Origin: Halovenus sp.
Lineage (GTDB): Archaea > Halobacteriota > Halobacteria > Halobacteriales > Haloarculaceae
Direction: 5' to 3'
Assembly: GCA_003551265.1 (NCBI GenBank)
Contig: PUMG01000105.1
Span: forward strand, 1-8,757
DNA: 8,757 bases
Made by a program: the position numbers and the translations under genes. Every line of letters begins with the position of its first letter. The stretch's first letter is position 1. The notes below the pieces were generated by a model. It did no database searches, was not told the DNA's origin, and saw only the letters and a list, made by a program, of their open reading frames with translations. Below, piece by piece: positions 1-5,193 of the stretch.

Positions 1-697
1 CACGAAGTAGTGGCGAGCCGGTGAAGAAGACGACAACGCCGGTCATGCTGGCGAACAGCGGTAACAGCAGAATCAGTCCGGTCTCGACGGCGTCACCCTC
101 GAATCCTTGCAGCGACCCGCCGACGAGGTCAGAGAGCTGATACGGGTACAACACGACGATGTACGGGAGCATGATGAACATCCCGAAGAGCACGCCCGCG
201 ATGTAGCGATAGCCGAGTAGGTCTTCGAGGTCACGGGTTTCTGCGTTTGTCTCCCGCGAGAGAACGGTTGTGACACCCTCACCGCTGGCGTGTTCGCGGT
301 CTGTGACTCGATAGCCAGCCACCGAGAGCACGTCTTTGAGTTCGTCGACGCTGACGACCGTCGGGTCGTACTCGACACGAACCGTCTCGGTGACGTAACT
401 CGCTGAAACCTCGTGAACACCCTGCTGTGTTCGGGCAGTCTCCTCCAGAAACTCCTCGCAGGTCACACAGTGCATGCCGGTGACCGAAAAGAATGCACGC
501 TCGACCTCACGGTCATCGGGAGATGCGTTCAGATGGGACGGAGAGACGTCGTGTTCGACTGGCTCATTGCTTTCACCGAGCGTGGTATCCGCACGGCGAC
601 AGCCAGACGAGCAGTAGACTGATTCATCAGCCACCAGCGGTTCAGCCGGGGCTGACCGGCCACAGAACGAGCACGTCTCGGCTGTCGTCTCGGACAC
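1..697 (-). CDS. Heavy-metal translocating P-type ATPase, N-terminal part (cut by window edge)
   Basis: P1B-type ATPases use ATP to move transition-metal ions across the cell membrane. Only the first 232 residues lie in the window. Read from the GTG at 697-695, residues 9-33 carry a CxxC...CxxxC cluster (C9, C12, C29, C33) like the putative metal-binding domain found at the start of some cation ATPases (PF12156-like). Residues about 68-133 form a heavy-metal-associated (HMA) domain with the motif GMHCVTC at 74-80. The first two membrane helices follow at about 165-185 and 207-226. The start is supported by a strong Shine-Dalgarno sequence GGAGGTGA (709-702 on this strand) ending 4 nt before the GTG. 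The CPC-type metal site, phosphorylation and ATP domains lie outside the window, so Cu versus Zn/Cd specificity cannot be read. The gene is divergent from the DUF460 gene. The family call is secure; the substrate is not. Confidence 0.92.
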   Translation of the reverse strand, partial: MSETTAETCSFCGRSAPAEPLVADESVYCSSGCRRADTTLGESNEPVEHDVSPSHLNASPDDREVERAFFSVTGMHCVTCEEFLEETARTQQGVHEVSASYVTETVRVEYDPTVVSVDELKDVLSVAGYRVTDREHASGEGVTTVLSRETNAETRDLEDLLGYRYIAGVLFGMFIMLPYIVVLYPYQLSDLVGGSLQGFEGDAVETGLILLLPLFASMTGVVVFFTGSPLLR

Positions 698-701
698 CTG
701 C

Positions 702-723
702 TCACCTCCGGACGGAGTCCGGA
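702..723 (-). promoter_or_regulatory. Hairpin overlapping the Shine-Dalgarno sequence of the P-type ATPase gene
   Basis: On the minus strand, TCCGGAC (723-717), a 3-nt loop and GTCCGGA (713-707) form a perfect 7-bp inverted repeat. The GGA of its 3' arm is also the first three bases of the Shine-Dalgarno sequence GGAGGTGA (709-702). The leader RNA could therefore pair in a way that hides part of the ribosome-binding site. Most other genes here look leaderless, so a leadered mRNA with a structured ribosome-binding site is unusual for this window. The inverted repeat and its overlap are seen directly; a regulatory role is inferred. Confidence 0.55.
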
Positions 724-751
724 ACCTCCGCTGTCAGTACTTGCAGTGCAG

Positions 752-788
752 ACACAAAAACACTCCACTTTCCCGTAGCGTTAATACG
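752..788 (-). promoter_or_regulatory. Probable promoter region of the P-type ATPase gene
   Basis: Reading the minus strand, two AT-rich stretches could serve as TATA boxes: TATTAAC around 786-780 and GTTTTTGT around 760-753. They would give leaders of roughly 60 or 35 nt, both long enough to include the hairpin and Shine-Dalgarno sequence in front of the GTG at 697. The sequence cannot decide between them. Confidence 0.35.
779..787 (+). promoter_or_regulatory. Probable TATA box of the DUF460 gene
   Basis: The only AT-rich stretch in front of this gene is GTTAATAC at about 780-787. Its centre is 22 nt before the GTG at 806 and 28 nt before the GTG at 812, which fits a leaderless or nearly leaderless transcript. 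No Shine-Dalgarno sequence is visible. An imperfectly symmetric sequence, CTACC-GCGT-GGTAG (799-812), covers both possible start codons. Confidence 0.45.
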
Positions 789-805
789 AATCCACACCCT
801 ACCGC

Positions 806-2785
806 GTGGTAGTGAAAAGCCGCACCACTGCACTGGACGCTGTCGTCTTCGGTGTCGACATCCAGAGTGGAGATATCCGGGGCGATTCGCCCTCCTACGC
901 GCTCGTCGTCTTCGGCGAGGACTCTCTCGAGCGAGACGTCGTGAGCTATCGCAAACTCCGACGACTCATCGAGCAGGAGGAACCAGCGATGGTTGCGACC
1001 GACAACATGTACGAACTCGCCGAGAACAAAGACGCACTCGTCCACTTTCTCGGGGCACTCCCCGACAGGACGCGACTCGTCCAGGTCACCGGCGCGGAGG
1101 AGCCGGAACCACTCTCACGGCTCGCCTCGCGTCACGGCGTCCCCTACGCGAAAGAGCCGATGGCAGAAGCCGAGGCGGCGGCTCGACTCGCCGCTGTGAA
1201 CATCGGCCACGAGGTGACTGCGTTCACCGACACCACCAGAGTCAAAGTTGCACGCGGCCGCTCGACCGGAAGCGGCGGGTGGAGCGAGGACCGCTTCACC
1301 CGACGAATCCACGGCTCCGTCAGGCGCCGTGCTCGCGAAGTCGAATCCGCACTGAAGGAGGCAGGTCTCGACTACGAACGGGATATAACGGAGAAGTATG
1401 GCGGCTTCTCGAACGCCATCTTCACCGTCGAGGCACGCCCACAGGACATACCTGTGTCGAGCGAACGCTCAGGTGACGTCCGCGTCGAGATTGAACGGGT
1501 CAGACGTGACGGTATCGAGTTCCGCCCGCTGGCCAAGCGACACGACCCCGTCATCGTCGGCATCGACCCCGGAACGACGACCGCCGCTGCCGTCGTCGGA
1601 CTCGAAGGCGAGGTGCTCGACGTTCTGAGCACGCGAACGGCCGACACGGCGGCCATCATCGAGTGGATAATCGAGCGAGGTCGACCGATAATCGTCGGCG
1701 CGGACGTGACACCGATGCCGGAGACCGTCGAGAAGATTCGCCGGAGCTTCGACGCCGCTGGCTGGGTTCCCAGTCGAGACCTGCCTGTGGACGTGAAAAA
1801 ACACCGCACCCGCGAGACAGGTTACGACAACGACCACGAGCGCGACGCCATCGCCGCAGCGCTCGGAGCCTACGACGCCCACAGCGACCAGTTCGACCGC
1901 ATCGCTGCCAAGGTCCCACCACGACAGGACCTCGGAACCGTCATCGCTCGCGTCGTCGCCGACGAGGAGTCGGTCGAGGCTGTCCTGGCTGACCTCACCG
2001 ATACACCGGCGGATGATGACGACGAACACGAGCACGTCGAGCGAGAACTCACCGAAGAAGAGCGCCGGATTCGACAGCTCGAAACCCAGGTCGAGCGCCT
2101 GCAAAGCCACGTGGAGACTCTCGAAACGAAGGTCGAGACGAAAGACGAAACAATCGAGCGATTCGAGCGCGAGCTGTCCCAGGCGCGTAAAAAAGAGCGC
2201 CGGGAGGCACGCGAGCGCAGAGAGGTCACCCGACTGGAGCGCGAGAACCGACGGCTGGAGCGCGAACTCGAATCCGAGCGCGAGCAGGTCGAAGCCATCG
2301 AGCGAAAACTCGAACGGCTGAAGACGCTGTGGAAACTCGACCACTCGAACTTCGCAGACGTTTCCGAGAAGCGAGCGGGGCTGGTGGCGGTGAAAGTCAT
2401 CGAGCAGTTCACCAGCGGCGCAATCGAGCGCGCACACGAGCGCTTCGGACTCGCAGAGGACGACGTTATTCTCCTGCGAGATGCCAGCGGGGCAGGCCGT
2501 TCGACGGCGGAGTTGCTGGCCGATATCAACCCACAGATCGTGTTGCGAAACGGTCAGCTTTCGGATATGGCTGACAGCGTCCTGTTCGAACACGAGATAC
2601 CGGTCGCACCGGCAGAACTCGTCACGGTTCAGGAAGTCGATGAACTCGCCGTGGCACGTGAATCAGATGTCGAAGAAGCGATCGAGGACTGGAAACGACG
2701 GGCGACAGAGCGTGAGCGACAACAGAACGCAGAGCTGGTTGACCGCCTCATCAGCGAACACCGCGCAGACCGCCCGGACCGATAG
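806..2785 (+). CDS. DUF460/COG2433-family protein with two RNase H-like modules and a coiled coil
   Basis: This is a 659-residue archaeal protein of unknown cellular role with a RuvC/YqgF-like RNase H fold. The clear nuclease-like module spans about 248-360: GIDPGTT at 252-258, a strand ending in D300, and NDHERDAIAAAL at 342-353 with D343 and D347 as candidate metal ligands. Residues 13-137 look like a second, more diverged copy: FGVDIQSG at 15-22, a strand ending in D66 and the acidic helix around E121/E123. Residues 163-240 form an intervening basic alpha/beta segment. Residues about 407-515 are an almost uninterrupted E/R-rich coiled coil, followed by a globular C-terminal region at about 520-625 and a charged tail. 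There is no signal peptide or membrane segment, so it should be cytosolic. Start: GTG at 806 is used here, but GTG at 812 (MKSRTTALDAVV) fits the TATA spacing at least as well. The family call is confident; nucleic-acid processing is inferred from the fold. Confidence 0.9.
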   Translation: MVVKSRTTALDAVVFGVDIQSGDIRGDSPSYALVVFGEDSLERDVVSYRKLRRLIEQEEPAMVATDNMYELAENKDALVHFLGALPDRTRLVQVTGAEEPEPLSRLASRHGVPYAKEPMAEAEAAARLAAVNIGHEVTAFTDTTRVKVARGRSTGSGGWSEDRFTRRIHGSVRRRAREVESALKEAGLDYERDITEKYGGFSNAIFTVEARPQDIPVSSERSGDVRVEIERVRRDGIEFRPLAKRHDPVIVGIDPGTTTAAAVVGLEGEVLDVLSTRTADTAAIIEWIIERGRPIIVGADVTPMPETVEKIRRSFDAAGWVPSRDLPVDVKKHRTRETGYDNDHERDAIAAALGAYDAHSDQFDRIAAKVPPRQDLGTVIARVVADEESVEAVLADLTDTPADDDDEHEHVERELTEEERRIRQLETQVERLQSHVETLETKVETKDETIERFERELSQARKKERREARERREVTRLERENRRLERELESEREQVEAIERKLERLKTLWKLDHSNFADVSEKRAGLVAVKVIEQFTSGAIERAHERFGLAEDDVILLRDASGAGRSTAELLADINPQIVLRNGQLSDMADSVLFEHEIPVAPAELVTVQEVDELAVARESDVEEAIEDWKRRATERERQQNAELVDRLISEHRADRPDR

Positions 2786-2820
2786 GACCCGTCGGAACTC
2801 GCTCTGGGACGCTCGAAAAC

Positions 2821-2830
2821 ACTTATATTA
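2821..2830 (+). promoter_or_regulatory. TATA box of the LppM-like lipoprotein gene
   Basis: The sequence CTTATATTA (2822-2830) is the clearest TATA box in the window. Its centre is about 25 nt before the ATG at 2851, and no Shine-Dalgarno sequence precedes that ATG, so the mRNA is probably leaderless. This supports 2851 over the in-frame ATG at 2860. Confidence 0.65.
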
Positions 2831-2850
2831 CCGACAAAATACGTTCCGGT

Positions 2851-3594
2851 ATGGACAGGATGAAACGACGAAAACTGCTCGCGGTCGGTGTCGTGGTGTC
2901 GCTGGTCGTACTGGCTGGTTGTCTTTCGGTGTCGGTAGAAACGACAGTCACTGACGACGGGACAATCGATGAGATGGACGTGGAGATGGAGATGGACGGA
3001 TTCGTCTTCGGGATGTTGGAAGAGGAGGGTGACTTCGAATCGGACATCCGTGAGGACTTCGATGACGACGACGCCTGGGGTTCGTTCGAGTACAGCGAGG
3101 ATGAGACAGACGACGGTGATATGCTGATATCGTTCACCGCCAGCGACGGCGACCCCGACCAGATAGACGAACTCGACGTGACTGTCGACGAGGAGGCTGA
3201 TGAGATTACGTTTGTGGACTCCGATGGGTTCGGTGCAATCGAAGACGATGCCCTGGAAGATGACGACACAGACGACGAAATCGACGATGGCTTCGACGAC
3301 GAGTTTGACTTCGACGATGAGTTTGGTTTCGACGAGGAATTCGAGGACCAGACCGAGTTCGAGTACACCGTGAACATGCCCGGTGACATCGTCGAGACGA
3401 ACGGGGAGATACAGGACGACGGACAGTCGGTCACCTGGACGCAGGAGGATGACGAGGGAGCGGAAACGCTCGAAGCGACGAGTGAACGCAGCGGTGACAG
3501 CGACGATGGGTTCGGATCCGGTTTCGTCGTCGGGACCAGTGCACTCGCGCTGTTGATACTCGCTGGGAGTGCGCTCGTTGCTCGAAGAAACTGA
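2851..3594 (+). CDS. LppM-like acidic lipoprotein with C-terminal membrane anchor
   Basis: This 247-residue protein is exported and membrane-bound. Residues 5-24 form a lipoprotein signal: a twin-arginine KRRKLL, a hydrophobic core and the lipobox LAGC with C24 as the predicted lipidated residue. In haloarchaea such signals usually use the Tat pathway. The mature part starts with SVSVETTVTDDGTID. Residues 174-197 carry the pattern MPG-x5-NG-x5-DG-x-SVTWT, which resembles the end of the LppM/DUF3153-like beta domain of bacterial lipoproteins. Between the halves lies a very acidic insertion (about 126-170) containing three FDDEF-type repeats. Residues about 218-247 (GFGSGF, hydrophobic helix, ARRN) look like a C-terminal membrane anchor. 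The role is unknown. The gene has its own promoter, and its downstream neighbour is convergent, so it is monocistronic. The lipoprotein call is strong and the LppM link moderate; it was recognised by motif only. Confidence 0.82.
   Translation: MDRMKRRKLLAVGVVVSLVVLAGCLSVSVETTVTDDGTIDEMDVEMEMDGFVFGMLEEEGDFESDIREDFDDDDAWGSFEYSEDETDDGDMLISFTASDGDPDQIDELDVTVDEEADEITFVDSDGFGAIEDDALEDDDTDDEIDDGFDDEFDFDDEFGFDEEFEDQTEFEYTVNMPGDIVETNGEIQDDGQSVTWTQEDDEGAETLEATSERSGDSDDGFGSGFVVGTSALALLILAGSALVARRN
3292..3345 (+). repeat. Three tandem 18-bp in-frame repeats in the lipoprotein gene
   Basis: Three adjacent 18-bp units at 3292-3309, 3310-3327 and 3328-3345 encode FDDEFD, FDDEFG and FDEEFE (residues 148-165). 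The units differ mainly at third codon positions, consistent with old duplications kept in frame. They lie in the acidic insertion of the LppM-like domain. Confidence 0.8.
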
Positions 3595-3640
3595 TACGGA
3601 CTGCTGTCGGAATTATCCTACGTCACCAGGGACTCTCTCT
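3595..3640. other. Convergent intergenic gap between lipoprotein and small membrane protein genes
   Basis: This 46-bp gap lies between two genes that end toward each other. It has no obvious T-rich terminator on either strand. It contains a 21-nt stretch (3612-3632, starting ATTATC) that matches 18 of 21 positions with 4205-4225 in the aIF1A-rio1 gap. Confidence 0.4.
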
Positions 3641-3823
3641 TCAGGGTTTCATTCCCATTGCTCGCATGAGGTTGGTGACGAGTCCGTAGACGAGAAGTCC
3701 GAGACCAGCGAGCACCATCGCGAGCGCACTCCCGAGGACAAGGCTGTACCACGTTGTGAGGGCAACACCACCGAGCATCAGCACGAGACCGACGACACCG
3801 ACGAGTCCGAGATTTCGGAGCAT
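3641..3823 (-). CDS. Small two-helix membrane protein, haloarchaeal hypothetical
   Basis: This is a 60-residue protein, MLRNLGLVGVVGLVL...MRAMGMKP, with two predicted membrane helices at about 5-25 and 28-50 joined by a tight turn (TWYS). Basic residues are at both ends (R3, R54, K59), so both termini probably face the cytoplasm. The reading frame stays open upstream, but the ATG at 3823-3821 is chosen because a TATA box (GTTTTTATAC, 3855-3846 on this strand) lies 27 nt before it, the spacing of a leaderless gene. An upstream start would also make the gene overlap aIF1A on the other strand. It resembles the small DUF-type membrane proteins common in haloarchaea (possibly DUF7470-like, from memory). 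No function can be assigned. It is divergent from aIF1A, with starts 60 bp apart. Confidence 0.72.
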   Translation of the reverse strand: MLRNLGLVGVVGLVLMLGGVALTTWYSLVLGSALAMVLAGLGLLVYGLVTNLMRAMGMKP

Positions 3824-3845
3824 ACCTGGTGTTCTGGTGGGGCGA

Positions 3846-3866
3846 GTATAAAAACTAAACATATAC
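3846..3866. promoter_or_regulatory. Interleaved divergent promoters of the small membrane protein and aIF1A
   Basis: Two TATA boxes lie side by side: TATAAAAA (3848-3855 region, read on the minus strand as TTTTTATA) for the small membrane protein starting at 3823, and CATATA (3860-3865) for aIF1A starting at 3884. Their centres are about 27 and 22 nt from the start codons. Both mRNAs should be leaderless, and the BRE of each promoter must fall on or next to the TATA box of the other. Confidence 0.6.
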
Positions 3867-3883
3867 CCCACGAATAGACCGAT

Positions 3884-4171
3884 ATGGGCGACCACGAGGG
3901 ACGAAAGAACCTGCGGATGCCGGACGACGAGGAGGTGTTCGCGGTGGTCACAAACATGCTGGGTGCGAACCGCGTCAAGGTACGGTGTATGGACGGCGTC
4001 GAGCGAACGGCCCGGATTCCGGGGAAGATGCAAAAACGAATCTGGATACGCGAGAACGACGTCGTGCTCGTCGAACCCTGGGACTGGCAAGACGAGAAAG
4101 CAGACATCACCTGGCGCTATGAGAAGGCAGACGCCGACCAGTTACGCGAGGAAGGCCACATTCAGGAGTGA
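3884..4171 (+). CDS. eif1A: Translation initiation factor aIF1A
   Basis: aIF1A binds the A site of the small ribosomal subunit and promotes scanning-free start-site selection and initiator tRNA binding with aIF1 and aIF2. The 95-residue protein has the usual archaeal length. After a basic N-terminal tail (GRKNLRMP), residues about 17-85 form the S1/IF1-type OB fold: [48 protein letters not shown], then [17 protein letters not shown], the conserved helix. The ATG at 3884 is preceded by a TATA box and no Shine-Dalgarno sequence. Rio1 follows 133 bp downstream on the same strand with its own TATA box. aIF1A next to rio1 is a familiar archaeal gene pair linking initiation and small-subunit maturation. 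The assignment is secure. Confidence 0.97.
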   Translation: MGDHEGRKNLRMPDDEEVFAVVTNMLGANRVKVRCMDGVERTARIPGKMQKRIWIRENDVVLVEPWDWQDEKADITWRYEKADADQLREEGHIQE

Positions 4172-4202
4172 TTGCTTGCGTTCGGAGCACACGATTCTAG
4201 GA

Positions 4203-4274
4203 GGATTATCGTACGTCATCAGAGATTTCTCGCCGTGGGTCGTGACGAGAATCTCCGAACAGGTACGATAATCC
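4203..4274. repeat. 72-bp nested inverted repeat between eif1A and rio1
   Basis: A perfect 12-bp inverted repeat, GGATTATCGTAC (4203-4214) and GTACGATAATCC (4263-4274), encloses a second one: GAGATTTCTCG (4222-4232) against CGAGAATCTC (4246-4255), pairing with a single bulged T. The right outer arm runs directly into the rio1 TATA box (CATATAG, 4274-4280). Possible roles are a hairpin at the end of the eif1A mRNA, paired operator half-sites about 60 bp apart at the rio1 promoter, or a tiny MITE-like element. No target-site duplication is evident. The symmetry is seen directly; its function is open. Confidence 0.8.
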
Positions 4275-4280
4275 ATATAG
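4273..4280 (+). promoter_or_regulatory. TATA box of rio1
   Basis: CCATATAG lies with its centre about 28 nt before the rio1 ATG at 4305, fitting a leaderless transcript. Its BRE position is formed by the right arm of the 72-bp inverted repeat. Confidence 0.55.
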
Positions 4281-4304
4281 GGCCTGGACTGGTAGCGACA
4301 GTAG

Positions 4305-5168
4305 ATGGAACAGGAGTACGGCCTACTCGATACAGACGAAAGTGACGCGCCGGGAGACGAGTGGGAGGAGATAGACTACTCGGACACCGAAGCCGACCGC
4401 ATCGCCCGCAAACGCGACCGCGAGTTCGACGACTTTCGGAAACGAATCAAAGACGCCGACCAGTTCAAAGTCGAGGAGTCGGTGTTCGACGAGGCGACGT
4501 ACGCGGCGCTCTACAAACTCGTCCAGGACGGCCACATCGACGCCTTCGGCGGACCAATCTCGACGGGAAAAGAAGCCAACGTCTACACGGCGCTGGCAGG
4601 TGACACCGAGGTTGCGCTGAAGGTGTACCGCATCAACGCGTCGGACTTCCGGGAGATGGGGGAGTACCTCCAGGGTGACCCACGCCTCGAAGAGGTTGCT
4701 GGAAACAAACGAGCAATCGTCATCGCGTGGGTCCGCCGGGAGTTCGCCAACCTCCGTCGCGCTCGGCGTGCTGGTGTCCGGGTTCCCGAACCACTCGCTG
4801 TCGAGCGAAACGTCCTCGTGATGGAGTACCTCGGCACCGAGACGGGGCGAGCCAGACGCCTCACCGAGGTCCACATCGAGAACCCACAGACCGCCTACGA
4901 GGTCATCCGGGAGTACATGCTTCGCCTCTACGACGCGGGGATGGTACACGGCGACCTCTCGGCGTTCAACATCGTCGTCCACGAGTCTCAGCTGTACATC
5001 ATCGATGTCGGACAGGCAGTGACAGTGCACCACCCCAACAGCGACGACTTTCTCGACCGTGACTGTGAGAACGTGGCGACGTTCTTCGCCCGACAGGGCG
5101 TCGAAACCAGCGGTGAGACCTTGCGGGCGTACCTCGACGAACACGCCGACCCGATGGGGTCGACGTAG
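4305..5168 (+). CDS. rio1: Atypical protein kinase/ATPase Rio1
   Basis: Rio1 is a cytosolic RIO-family kinase/ATPase that acts in late maturation of the small ribosomal subunit. The 287-residue protein has the family's usual length. An acidic N-terminal extension and helix (about 1-60) precede the kinase fold. Visible motifs are the Rio1-type nucleotide loop STGKEANVY (86-94), the catalytic lysine K106 in VALKVYR, the flexible loop region 110-135, the hinge VMEYLG (172-177), the catalytic loop HGDLSAFNI (215-223) with D217 and N222, and the metal-binding IDVGQAV (233-239) with D234. All key residues are present, so it should be active. It follows eif1A. In many archaea a KH-domain Dim2/Pno1 gene comes next; here the next gene is mgtE on the other strand, ending 25 bp away. 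Family assignment is secure. Confidence 0.96.
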   Translation: MEQEYGLLDTDESDAPGDEWEEIDYSDTEADRIARKRDREFDDFRKRIKDADQFKVEESVFDEATYAALYKLVQDGHIDAFGGPISTGKEANVYTALAGDTEVALKVYRINASDFREMGEYLQGDPRLEEVAGNKRAIVIAWVRREFANLRRARRAGVRVPEPLAVERNVLVMEYLGTETGRARRLTEVHIENPQTAYEVIREYMLRLYDAGMVHGDLSAFNIVVHESQLYIIDVGQAVTVHHPNSDDFLDRDCENVATFFARQGVETSGETLRAYLDEHADPMGST

Positions 5169-5193
5169 ATAGAGATGTCTCGATTCGAACGCG

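Noticed and set aside
493..1476. 327-codon plus-strand open frame
   Set aside because: It overlaps the P-type ATPase start on the other strand and the DUF460 gene in another frame. Its composition is R/T/H/P-rich, typical of a shifted frame in GC-rich haloarchaeal DNA, and no family motif is visible.
1469..2593. 374-codon minus-strand open frame opposite the DUF460 gene
   Set aside because: It is antisense to a well-supported gene. Long antisense frames arise from high third-position GC, and its low-complexity sequence has no recognisable domain.
3569..3877. 102-codon plus-strand open frame rich in E, T and H
   Set aside because: It is antisense to the small membrane protein and has no promoter of its own. 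It overlaps the end of the lipoprotein gene in another frame.
3824..4090. Upstream extension of the small membrane protein to 149 residues
   Set aside because: The extension is antisense to aIF1A and crosses both TATA boxes; the ATG at 3823 has ideal leaderless spacing.
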